Assembly: GCA_026389255.1 (NCBI GenBank)
Contig: JAPLIF010000120.1
Coordinates: 1 to 9,109, forward strand
DNA: 9,109 nt
Direction of reading: 5' to 3'
Source: Cyanobacteriota bacterium
GTDB taxonomy: Bacteria; Cyanobacteriota; Cyanobacteriia; PCC-6307; Cyanobiaceae
Shown here one piece after another: positions 1-6,906 of this stretch. The notes below the pieces were generated by a model. That model had not been told where the DNA came from. It worked only from the letters and a program-made list of their open reading frames with translations, and searched no databases. A program made the translations under genes and the position numbers. The first letter of the stretch is position 1, and each line of letters starts with the position of its first letter.

Positions 1-1308
<1,308 letters not shown>

Positions 1309-1420
1309 GGCCTGGTGGAGCCTGGGCTGCGATTAATACTGATGACGAATCCCAGGTCCTTGGGCAACCCAGGGGCGGGCCGGTTCTGCTACTAAGGTTT
1401 TTGCCTCCTCGGTCGTTTCA

Positions 1421-2101
1421 ATGTCCCGACGCTTGTCCTGGGGCTTGGGCCTGCTCCTGATCGCCGGTCTCGTCTTGGGCGCCTTTTTTGTGCTGCCCTT
1501 CCGTTCCTGGTTGCCCGGGGGCACCGTGGCCGATGTGCCCAACCGCTTGGTGGTCAATGGCACCGCCTTGAACCGGCTGTTCCCGGCGCCGGAGGCGGGT
1601 GAAACATTGGTCTTCACCCAGGAAAAGCGGGGCTTCAGCCAGGCCCGCCTCAAGCAGGGCGATGCGGTGCGGGCCCTGCTCTCGATTTCGGATGTGACGA
1701 CCTCCCCCGCTAGCCGGACCAAGTTCGGCAGCAGCGGCAGCGCCCTGGCGGGTTGGCCCCTGGTGGAGCAGGGGGACCAGTCGAGTGCCCTGCTGGTGGC
1801 CGACCGCTTCCAGGTGAAGGTGATCGGCCAGGGGGCGGGCCTGAGCCTCGATGAGCGCCATGAACTGCTGGGGGCCTTCAATCTCCAGGCCCTGGCTGCC
1901 CTCAATCCCGCCTCGGCCCAAAAAGCTTTGTCGCAAGCCCAGGTCAAGGCCCCCAGCCTGGGGGGCCAGTCGCCCGAGGCCCGGCCCAGCCTGCCCGCCA
2001 TATCGCCGGCGGAGCAGCCCAGCGACAACCGGCTCGCGGCCCTCCAGGCCGCCCGTGCCGCTGCCCACCGCCAGACCGCCGTTCTGACCCCCGCCGCATG
2101 A
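1421..2101 (+). CDS. Hypothetical membrane-anchored protein
   Basis: I do not recognise the family. The 226-residue product begins with two Arg and a hydrophobic stretch (about residues 7-27, rich in Leu, Gly and Ala). This fits an uncleaved signal anchor or a signal peptide, so the rest probably lies outside the cytoplasmic membrane or in the lumen. The middle (about 35-155) looks globular, with alternating hydrophobic residues. The last 65 residues are rich in Ala, Pro, Gln and Ser and are probably disordered. There is no Cys and no obvious catalytic motif. The TGA stop overlaps the ATG of the next gene by 4 bases (ATGA), so the two are almost certainly co-transcribed and translationally coupled. 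The long antisense frame over this region is a composition shadow. Confidence 0.75.
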   Translation: MSRRLSWGLGLLLIAGLVLGAFFVLPFRSWLPGGTVADVPNRLVVNGTALNRLFPAPEAGETLVFTQEKRGFSQARLKQGDAVRALLSISDVTTSPASRTKFGSSGSALAGWPLVEQGDQSSALLVADRFQVKVIGQGAGLSLDERHELLGAFNLQALAALNPASAQKALSQAQVKAPSLGGQSPEARPSLPAISPAEQPSDNRLAALQAARAAAHRQTAVLTPAA

Positions 2102-2985
2102 GCACCACCGTTCTTGAGCGTCTTGAGCGCTTGCCCCACCGCAATCTCACCGTGCTGGCGCTGCGGGGCATCAGCACCCTGGTGCCGGGTACCTGGACCA
2201 ATATCACCAGTGCCGAGGCCATGATCCATGAGGTCTTGGGCAGTACGGACCCCGAGCTCACCCGCCAGGTGCGGGACCGGGCCGATGAACTCAGCCGGGC
2301 CCGCCACGAGGGCTACGCCCGGGCCCTGAGCCTCTACGACGCCGTCAATCGCTCCCAGAAGGCGGCCGGCGGTCTGCGGGTGCTGGCCAACGTCGCTGGG
2401 GCCCTGCCCCTGGTCAAACGTCTCACCCTGTTCACCCCCGCCAACGAGACCCTGCAGGCGGCGGATCTGAGCCTCAAGGTGGCGGCCGAGATGCTGGCCT
2501 TCACCCAGGTGAATGGCCTGCCGGGAGACAGTTTCGGCGACTTCGGGGCGTCCCTCACCGAATACACCAGTGAGGCCCGGGTGCGCATGGCGGCCCTGGT
2601 GTGTTTCGATGCCTTCCTGCCCCTGGGGGACCAGGCCCTGCAGCGCCTCGATGGGCTGTTGGGGCGGGTGGCCAGCCACGAGTTGCGCCAGTTGCCCGCC
2701 TATGTCGGCATGGCGCCGTTGATCCCCGGCCGGGGGGACCAGGCCCATCTCAGCTTCCTGCGCCGCAGCGTCGATCAATGGGTGGGCTGGGCCGATGGCT
2801 TCGCCTCCCAGCTCGGCCTGACGGGGCAGCGCACGGTGCGGGCCCTGGAAACCACCATCGGCCCCTGGCATGGAGGCTTTGAGCAGTTGGCGATTTTCCT
2901 CGATGCCTTCACCGACACCTATGCCCACACCGGTGTCCAGGCCGTGGCCCGCCGCCTGGTTGAACGGGCCGCGGCGGAAATCTGA
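2098..2985 (+). CDS. Hypothetical soluble alpha-helical protein
   Basis: This 295-residue product is not one I recognise. It is rich in Ala, Leu, Arg and Asp and appears mostly helical, with charged heptad-like segments at about residues 55-85 (DRADELSRARHEGYARAL). It has no signal peptide, no clear membrane span, one Cys and no familiar nucleotide- or metal-binding motif. An aromatic/Gly-rich stretch with WVGWADGF lies near residues 227-234. Codon use is GC-rich like the neighbours, so the gene seems native. Its ATG lies inside the stop of the preceding anchored protein gene, suggesting the two act together, possibly as a membrane anchor and a cytoplasmic partner; that pairing is inference from the overlap only. 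Confidence 0.75.
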   Translation: MSTTVLERLERLPHRNLTVLALRGISTLVPGTWTNITSAEAMIHEVLGSTDPELTRQVRDRADELSRARHEGYARALSLYDAVNRSQKAAGGLRVLANVAGALPLVKRLTLFTPANETLQAADLSLKVAAEMLAFTQVNGLPGDSFGDFGASLTEYTSEARVRMAALVCFDAFLPLGDQALQRLDGLLGRVASHELRQLPAYVGMAPLIPGRGDQAHLSFLRRSVDQWVGWADGFASQLGLTGQRTVRALETTIGPWHGGFEQLAIFLDAFTDTYAHTGVQAVARRLVERAAAEI

Positions 2986-3038
2986 TGACAGACTCTCTCG
3001 ATTGAACGCAATGCCGCCAGCAATGGCGAACGATCCCC

Positions 3039-3908
3039 ATGCGCTGGTCTGACGGCCGAAGGAGTGACAACGTTGAGGATCGCCGCGGCATGGGGGCACC
3101 CGTGGTGGCCGGCGGGGTGGGAATTTTGGGCATCATCCTGGCCCTTGTGGTGGCCCTGCTGGGGGGGGATCCGTTTGTGGTGTTGCAACAACTGGGGGGA
3201 GGCGGCAGGGCCATGGGGGGTGCCCCCGTCTCCGTGGGCCGGCCCCAGCAGCAGACGGCTGCCGATAACAAATTGGCGGATTTCGTCTCGGTGGTGCTGG
3301 CCGACACCGAAGACACCTGGAGTAAGGAATTTCGTGAGAACGGCGGCACCTATCGCTCGCCCAAGTTGGTGATCTTTGATGGGGTCGCCAATTCCGCCTG
3401 CGGCCGGGCGGCCGGTTCGACCGGACCCTTTTACTGCCCGAATGACCAGAAGGTTTATATCGACCTCAATTTCTATCGCCAGTTGCGCAGTCAGCTGGGC
3501 GCCCCCGGCGATTTTGCCCAGGCCTACGTGATCGCCCACGAAATCGGCCACCACGTTCAGCACCTGCTCGGCATTGATCAGAAGGTGCAGGGGATGCAGC
3601 GGCGCTTACCCCAGGCCCAGGCCAACCAACTGTCGGTGCGCCTCGAACTGCAGGCCGATTGTCTTGCGGGGGTCTGGGCCCATCAGACCCAGACCCAGCG
3701 CGGGACGCTTGAGCAGGGTGACTTGGAGGAGGCCCTCAATGCCGCCGCCCGCATCGGCGATGACACCTTGCAGCGTCAGAGCACCGGTTGGGTGCGGCCG
3801 GAATCCTTCACCCATGGCACCTCGGCCCAGCGGCAGCGCTGGTTTGTCACGGGGCTGCGCAGTGGCGATATCAACAGCTGTGACACCTTCCAGGCCCCCA
3901 AACTCTGA
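3039..3908 (+). CDS. Membrane-anchored neutral zinc metallopeptidase (YpfJ/KPN_02809 type)
   Basis: A 289-residue protein of the 'putative neutral zinc metallopeptidase' family (PF04228). It opens with the family-typical hydrophilic start MRWSDGRRSDNVEDRRG. A membrane span follows at about residues 18-42, then a Gly-rich linker. The zinc site HEIGHH is at residues 167-172 (His167 and His171 as metal ligands, Glu168 as the general base). The downstream ELQADCLAGVW segment is expected to supply the third ligand. Two Cys near residues 120 and 132 flank the GPFYC region and may form a disulphide. Substrate is unknown for the family. The gene starts 53 bases after the preceding unknown gene on the same strand, so it may belong to the same operon. 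It is intact and of normal family length. Confidence 0.88.
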   Translation: MRWSDGRRSDNVEDRRGMGAPVVAGGVGILGIILALVVALLGGDPFVVLQQLGGGGRAMGGAPVSVGRPQQQTAADNKLADFVSVVLADTEDTWSKEFRENGGTYRSPKLVIFDGVANSACGRAAGSTGPFYCPNDQKVYIDLNFYRQLRSQLGAPGDFAQAYVIAHEIGHHVQHLLGIDQKVQGMQRRLPQAQANQLSVRLELQADCLAGVWAHQTQTQRGTLEQGDLEEALNAAARIGDDTLQRQSTGWVRPESFTHGTSAQRQRWFVTGLRSGDINSCDTFQAPKL

Positions 3909-3927
3909 GGCCATGGCCGGGCGCTTT

Positions 3928-4041
3928 TCAGCTGGAGGCTTTGTTGAGCCGTTGCACGATCAGGGTCATCAGGATCAGGGAGCCGGCCAGGGCCAGCAGC
4001 AGGGCGGTGGTCATGGAGGCTTGGGCGAGGTCAGAGACCAT
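3928..4041 (-). CDS. Possible 37-residue single-span membrane protein
   Basis: On the minus strand, ATG at 4041 opens a 37-residue frame ending in TGA at 3928. A second ATG at 4014 gives a 28-residue version starting MTTALLLALAGSL. The protein has one strongly hydrophobic span and ends in the polar tail QRLNKASS, the usual look of small thylakoid or plasma-membrane subunits. I could not match it to a named photosystem, cytochrome b6f or NDH subunit. The plus-strand frame opposite reads as a low-complexity Gln/Gly run, which suggests the minus strand is the coding one. No Shine-Dalgarno sequence is visible. It runs toward the end of the metallopeptidase gene (convergent) and away from the small exported protein gene (divergent). 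Confidence 0.4.
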   Translation of the reverse strand: MVSDLAQASMTTALLLALAGSLILMTLIVQRLNKASS

Positions 4042-4332
4042 TATCAGGGCCGGCCGGCGGCCCTGGCCCCAGCCACGTACACGGCCCTAGCCCAGGCCTT
4101 GATCCTGGCCCTGGTCATCGCTGGCGGCCTGCTGCCCGCTTGGGCCTTCGACACCCTGGGCGCTTGTCAGTCGTGGCAGAACAGTCGCGGTCTGGCCCGC
4201 ATCGAAGTGGCCAACAGTATCGGGGCCGCCCATTACCTCACCAAGATGCAGCGCCTACAGGAGAGTGATCCGGCGGCGCCGGTGTCGCTGTATAGCGAGG
4301 GTGATGTTGCGCGGGTTTGTAGTGAACGTTGA
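4021..4332 (+). CDS. Small exported hypothetical protein, start uncertain
   Basis: The frame ending in TGA at 4332 encodes a hydrophobic signal-like segment (LILALVIAGGLLPAWA). A likely signal peptidase site after AWA is followed by a mature part of about 66 residues starting FDTLGACQSW, with two Cys (in GACQ and ARVCSER) that could pair. This suggests a small periplasmic or lumenal protein of unknown function. The start is not clear. No ATG or GTG lies just before the signal segment. TTG at 4021 (used here), TTG at 4099 or a non-standard codon are candidates. The upstream ATG at 3913 would add a Gln/Gly-rich leader that is an antisense shadow of the minus-strand ORF. The C-terminal part has native-looking codon use. 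Confidence 0.5.
   Translation: MGEVRDHYQGRPAALAPATYTALAQALILALVIAGGLLPAWAFDTLGACQSWQNSRGLARIEVANSIGAAHYLTKMQRLQESDPAAPVSLYSEGDVARVCSER
4045..4065. repeat. Perfect 8-bp inverted repeat between divergent small genes
   Basis: CAGGGCCG (4045-4052) and CGGCCCTG (4058-4065) are exact reverse complements around the 5-base spacer GCCGG. The element begins 4 bases upstream of the minus-strand small ORF start and just before the signal segment of the plus-strand ORF. It could be a shared operator or an RNA hairpin. In such GC-rich DNA an 8-bp stem can also arise by chance. There is no T-run, so a terminator is unlikely. Confidence 0.4.
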
Positions 4333-4466
4333 TGGCTGATACCTGGGAGATCAAGATACACATTTAATAGCCTATTTTGATCGAGATCAAGCGCAGCCCG
4401 AGTGCCTGGTCGTGGTGACTCCATAGCCTTGAGATAGTTGACGAAAGTCAATCGCAACGTATTTCT
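4333..4466. promoter_or_regulatory. AT-richer spacer with GATCAA boxes
   Basis: This intergenic stretch is clearly less GC-rich than its flanks. It holds the direct repeat GAGATCAAG (4347-4355 and 4383-4391) and the inverted repeat TTGATC (4377-4382) / GATCAA (4385-4390) with a 2-base spacer. A short hairpin TTGAC (4438-4442) / GTCAA (4447-4451) with loop GAAA lies near the 3' end of the minus-strand phosphoribosyltransferase gene. The inverted repeat has the form of a dimeric regulator site, but both flanking genes end here, so there is no obvious promoter to control. It might instead be a weak bidirectional terminator zone. Confidence 0.3.
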
Positions 4467-4850
4467 TTAGTGCTCCTGGCGGTATCGGCCTTCATCACCC
4501 GCCGCCTGCTCGGCGTTCTCCCAGGGAAACACGATCCATTCCGGCGAGGGATCCACCTGCACCGCCTGCCACCACAGCGGCTGGGCCTTGCTGATCCACA
4601 CCAGCAGCGTTGATCCCTCCAGCTCCCGGTAGGGCGCCAGGGTGCGGCCGGTCTCAAAGACGTCATCTACCACCAGGCAACCGGGCTGGGGCTCACTTAG
4701 CAGCGGCAGCTCCAGCCGGTGGCTCAAAGCCACCGCCAGCACCAACCCGCCGCGGGGGATGCCAAAGATGCCGCTCGAGGAGCGTCCACCGCAGGTCCTG
4801 GCCATCTGCTCCACGGCCCGATCGAAGTCTTGCCAGCTGAGGTGGCGCAT
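4467..4850 (-). CDS. Purine-type phosphoribosyltransferase
   Basis: A 127-residue type I phosphoribosyltransferase domain protein. Such enzymes join a nucleobase to 5-phosphoribosyl diphosphate. The PRPP loop VVDDVFETGRT spans residues 60-70 with the key acidic pair Asp62-Asp63 and Thr67-Gly68-Arg69-Thr70. The pyrophosphate loop IPRGG is at residues 31-35. The late WIVFPWE segment resembles the nucleobase-binding end of xanthine/guanine phosphoribosyltransferases. The exact base cannot be read from sequence. The start chosen is ATG at 4850 (MRHLSWQDFDRAV), preceded by AGGAG 12 bases upstream. An ATG at 4889 and an upstream frame to 4985 would add non-family sequence. Its neighbours are on the other strand, so it is a single gene. 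It is short compared with about 150-180 residues for many relatives but has all the core motifs. Confidence 0.82.
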   Translation of the reverse strand: MRHLSWQDFDRAVEQMARTCGGRSSSGIFGIPRGGLVLAVALSHRLELPLLSEPQPGCLVVDDVFETGRTLAPYRELEGSTLLVWISKAQPLWWQAVQVDPSPEWIVFPWENAEQAAGDEGRYRQEH

Positions 4851-5018
4851 CGGTGGGTTGGTCTCCTGAAGCCGGCTGGACCTCGGCATCAGTCCACTAT
4901 GGATGCAATTGGGTTGCCTGCGGGTGTCCAGGAGGTGCCGTTGCCCTGACAGGAACGACCCCAGTTCGACGCCAGCCGACCCCACCCCTTCGTCAGTCGC
5001 CAGCGAGCGTGAGATTCA

Positions 5019-5047
5019 GTCACCCCGGTGTGTAATCCGGTGGTGAC
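5019..5047. repeat. Bulged hairpin between phosphoribosyltransferase and TA region
   Basis: GTCACCCCGG (5019-5028) pairs with CCGGTGGTGAC (5037-5047): 10 base pairs with one bulged base and an 8-base loop TGTGTAAT. There is no T-run on either side. It could be an operator for the divergent side, a structured RNA element, or a remnant of a mobile element end. Function is not visible. Confidence 0.4.
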
Positions 5048-5120
5048 CGAATGGATCGAGTGGGCCGAACGCCACTGGCGGAATGCAGAGCAGTTTGCGG
5101 ATCTGCATGTCTCGTATTAG
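5028..5120 (+). pseudogene. Short reading frame, likely gene remnant
   Basis: From a GTG at 5028 (or 5040/5043) a frame of up to 30 codons runs to TAG at 5118. Its second half reads like genuine protein (TEWIEWAERHWRNAEQFA, with three Trp and many charged residues), unlike the Arg/Pro/Gly shadows elsewhere. It stops abruptly. From about 5121 to 5296 another frame stays open without a recognisable family (it includes AWAIAHAGPLRDGLRVWFDS). The two may be parts of one gene broken by a frameshift, or a tiny gene plus noise. I cannot name either part. Confidence 0.25.
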
Positions 5121-5296
5121 AGCGGCATGTTGATGGCCCAACCCTGAACTGTCTCACCCAGGCGGCGCTTGCCTTCCTCGATCCCTGTGCAGGCCACCCC
5201 GAACCCAGCCACGATGGCGCCTGGGCCATCGCCCATGCCGGCCCGCTGCGCGATGGCCTGCGGGTTTGGTTCGACAGCCTGGAGGTGATTGGCCGA

Positions 5297-5339
5297 TTGA
5301 CAACTGGGTCAGCACCGTACAATGTCCGTACGTTACGGA
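5297..5339 (+). promoter_or_regulatory. Promoter and probable operator of the toxin-antitoxin operon
   Basis: TTGACA (5297-5302) and TACAAT (5318-5323) form a near-consensus sigma-70 promoter with a 15-base spacer, slightly short. Immediately after, TCCGTA (5325-5330) and TACGGA (5334-5339) form a perfect 6-bp inverted repeat with a 3-base centre. A direct copy of CCGTAC sits at 5315-5320 and another at 5326-5331, 11 bases apart. Ribbon-helix-helix antitoxins usually repress their own operon by binding such repeats over the -10 region, so this is a good candidate site for autoregulation by the downstream antitoxin. Confidence 0.6.
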
Positions 5340-5671
5340 TGGTTGTTTCCTTGACCAGCACCATGCCGCAGGGCCCCAGGCCGGCCAAGACCAGCCGCAT
5401 CGAGCTGCGGGCCACAGAAGACGACCGCAACCTGCTGGATCGGGCCGCAGCGGCCCTCGGCACCGACCGCAGTTCCTTCCTGCTGGCCCAGGGGCGCCTG
5501 GCGGCCCAGCGCGTGCTGGCCGACCGAGAACACTTCGTGCTCGATGCCGACGCCCAGCAGGAATGGGAGCGGATCAACAGCCGCCCGGTCCGCAGCCTGC
5601 ATGGCCTGGTGCGCTTGCTGGAGCGGCCTTCGCCCTTTGTCAGCCCAGCGGCGGATCAGCCCCAGGCATGA
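5339..5671 (+). CDS. DUF1778 (TacA-like) ribbon-helix-helix antitoxin
   Basis: Antitoxin of a type II DUF1778/GNAT module. The N-terminal ribbon-helix-helix DNA-binding domain (around TSRIELRATEDDRNLLDRAA and the following helix SSFLLAQGRLAAQRVLA) is expected to dimerise and repress the operon. The C-terminal segment (FVLDADAQQEWERINSRP, then RLLERPSPF) fits the toxin-neutralising region of the family. Starts at ATG 5339 (110 residues) or ATG 5363 (MPQGPRP, 102 residues) are both in the family range. The frame is open back to 5051, but the promoter at 5297-5323 lies inside that stretch, so the long version is very unlikely. The stop overlaps the toxin ATG by 4 bases. Confidence 0.82.
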   Translation: MVVSLTSTMPQGPRPAKTSRIELRATEDDRNLLDRAAAALGTDRSSFLLAQGRLAAQRVLADREHFVLDADAQQEWERINSRPVRSLHGLVRLLERPSPFVSPAADQPQA

Positions 5672-6192
5672 GCCGCTACCACCCGCCGGCGCTGTTGGCG
5701 GCCCGTCACCAGCTCGCCGGCTTCCGCTGCCGCTCGGAGGAGCAGAGCGCCTGGCTGGTGGAGATGGCCAAGCAGGCCCATGGAACAGGAACCACCCGCG
5801 TGTTTGTTGTCACCGAGAGCGATCAGCCAGCCGTGGTGGCCTACTACGCCTGGTGCATGGCCAGCGTGGGAACCACGGACCTGCCGGAGCGGCTGCGCCG
5901 TGGCGCCGGCCGCTACCCCCAGCCCATCGCCTTGCTGGCGCGCCTGGGGGTGGACGAACGTCACGAAGGCCAAGGCCTCGGTGCGGCCCTTCTGCTGGAT
6001 GTGATCAGCCGGGTTGCCAGCCTCAGCGACGCCATCGGCTGCCGCGGCTTGCTGGTGCATGCCGAATCCGAACAAGCCCGGGGCTTCTACGAACACTTGA
6101 TCCCTGAGTTCGAGCGTTCACCCACCGATCCGCTGCACCTGTTGCTGCTGCTCAAGGACATCCGCCGCACGCTGGGCTCGCGGCCGCGTTGA
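5668..6192 (+). CDS. GNAT acetyltransferase toxin (TacT/AtaT family)
   Basis: A 174-residue GCN5-related N-acetyltransferase. Toxins of this family block translation by acetylating the amino group of aminoacyl-tRNAs using acetyl-CoA. The acetyl-CoA pyrophosphate-binding motif reads RHEGQGLG at residues 98-105 (Arg98, Gly101, Gly103, Gly105). The conserved Tyr141 sits in ARGFYEH, the position of the catalytic Tyr in TacT-like toxins. The C-terminal DPLHLLLLLKDIR matches the usual end of the family. The ATG overlaps the antitoxin stop as ATGA, the normal arrangement, with antitoxin first. The frame is open upstream to 5266, but that part runs through the antitoxin gene and is not translated protein. 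The module appears intact. Which tRNA it targets cannot be told. Confidence 0.85.
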   Translation: MSRYHPPALLAARHQLAGFRCRSEEQSAWLVEMAKQAHGTGTTRVFVVTESDQPAVVAYYAWCMASVGTTDLPERLRRGAGRYPQPIALLARLGVDERHEGQGLGAALLLDVISRVASLSDAIGCRGLLVHAESEQARGFYEHLIPEFERSPTDPLHLLLLLKDIRRTLGSRPR

Positions 6193-6304
6193 GCGAAATA
6201 CCGGGATAGGGCCCAATGCGCAGAACCTGGCGTCGGCCGTCCTTGGTGGGCGGGTAGCGGTGCCGCCAGGGCCAGTACTTCTTCCCGACGGGGTCGACCT
6301 TCAC
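6182..6304 (-). pseudogene. Fragment of tyrosine integrase N-terminal (DUF4102-like) domain
   Basis: On the minus strand, one frame reads KVDPVGKKYWPWRHRYPP, then DGRRQVLRIGPYPGISLNAA. This is the pattern of the arm-site DNA-binding domain of P4-type tyrosine integrases (xxPxGxKxWxxxYR..GxxxxxxLGxYPxxSLxxA). Nothing of the core-binding or catalytic domain follows; the frame runs into the end of the GNAT toxin gene on the other strand. In a neighbouring frame just upstream, a short LTATESRVL stretch recalls the start of such integrases, suggesting a frameshift and an internal deletion. It is best read as a dead integrase remnant and evidence that a mobile element once ended here. Family assignment is by recalled pattern only. 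Confidence 0.5.
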
Positions 6305-6844
6305 AGGAGCAGCCCAGCAGCACCCGAGACTCGGTAGCGGTGAGAAGACGCACTGGGTCCAGGTCCGCCGCCACCCTCGCCGAATGGACACCGTCCAACC
6401 TGACTCGGAATTGGACCTGATGGTGGTGCCCGTCTAAGGCTCTTTGGGTTGCACCATGGGCAACTGGATCAGTGGCTCCACCACGCTGGTCCATGGACGG
6501 GTAGCGCCACGAACCTTATGGGCAGGGGCCGACATCCGTTCGTTTCAGGAGCTGCCCTAACAAAGCAATTTGAGAACCAGTACAATCTACAACGAAGCAC
6601 TCAGTCGTGAAATGGTTAGTGTTAAAAGTCTTGCAAATCATTTCTTTTCCTGGACAAGCGCTGAGATCAAGATCGGCACGGGAAACTGTGGCCAAGCTTG
6701 GGGTGTTGTGCGGATCAGCTCATCATGCTTGACCGGACCTGTCCCATCCCTGAGAAGCTCTGCAGCGCAATTTATCTGAGACATCAATGGGTGCTGCTCT
6801 CAGCATGATAGGCTGAAGGAACTCGGGCTGGATGGGGTGTTATA
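6305..6844. other. Gene-poor stretch with composition shift
   Basis: I see no supportable complete gene here. Up to about 6540 the DNA is GC-rich with several stops in all frames and may contain more integrase debris. From about 6545 the G+C content drops clearly and stays lower through the nuclease pseudogene. The one open frame of note runs 6570-6779 from a TTG (69 residues, including NHFFSWTSAEIKIG). It has less biased codons and no recognisable family, so it could be a small foreign gene or chance. Confidence 0.4.
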
Positions 6845-6892
6845 CGTTCTGCCCATATGGCGTTCTGCCCATATAGCGTTATGCCCATTAAG
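6845..6892 (+). repeat. Three tandem 16-bp units resembling attC R boxes
   Basis: Three contiguous 16-bp units start at 6845, 6861 and 6877. The first two are CGTTCTGCCCATATGG and CGTTCTGCCCATATAG, differing at one base. The third, CGTTATGCCCATTAAG, is more diverged. ATACGTTCTGCC at 6842-6853 is identical to the right end of the attC candidate (7849-7860), so the first unit marks the left edge of the cassette. The third unit contains GTTATGCC, the exact reverse complement of GGCATAAC at the attC left end. They end 14 bases before the nuclease pseudogene's ATG. They may be stacked recombination half-sites or slippage copies of one. Confidence 0.7.
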
Positions 6893-6896
6893 AAGC

Positions 6897-6903
6897 GGAG
6901 AGG
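6897..6903 (+). promoter_or_regulatory. Strong ribosome binding site for the nuclease pseudogene
   Basis: GGAGAGG at 6897-6903 lies 3 bases before ATG 6907. Most other genes in the window lack a Shine-Dalgarno sequence, so this one stands out and supports 6907 as the original start. It also hints that the gene came from another host. Confidence 0.5.
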
Positions 6904-6906
6904 CGA

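Noticed and set aside
1309..1420. Possible terminator or promoter between por and the next gene
   Set aside because: CCCAGG/TTGGG-type pairing is only 4-5 bp with no T-run, and no -35/-10 pair with good spacing stands out.
1333..3099. Long 588-codon open frame on the minus strand
   Set aside because: It lies antisense to three plus-strand features with clear gene structure, is dominated by Gly, Gln, Arg and Ala as expected of a GC-rich shadow, and shows no recognisable domain.
2919..3563. Minus-strand frames over the metallopeptidase gene
   Set aside because: They are antisense to a gene with an unmistakable HEIGHH zinc site and have no domain of their own.
3909..3918. GGCCATGGCC palindrome after the metallopeptidase stop
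   Set aside because: A 10-bp GC palindrome is common in DNA of this composition and has no terminator T-run.
3574..4020. Upstream extension of the small exported protein frame
   Set aside because: It runs out of frame through the metallopeptidase C-terminus and then through a Gln/Gly-rich antisense shadow. Only the part after about 4021 looks like protein.
5051..5338. N-terminal extension of the antitoxin frame as a fusion protein
   Set aside because: A near-consensus promoter and operator lie inside it, and the family length is met from 5339 or 5363.
5266..5667. N-terminal extension of the GNAT toxin frame
   Set aside because: It overlaps the antitoxin gene in another frame and reads as low-complexity Gly, Arg and Pro. 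ATG 5668 gives a normal-length toxin.
6517..6525. TATGGGCAG as an inverted copy of CTGCCCATA in the 16-bp units
   Set aside because: A single 9-base match at about 330 bases distance is easily random and has no further flanking similarity.
6551..6625. GCCCTAAC (6553-6560) with a nearby GTTAGTG as a second attC
   Set aside because: I could not pair any inner arms on either strand and the boxes do not complement each other.
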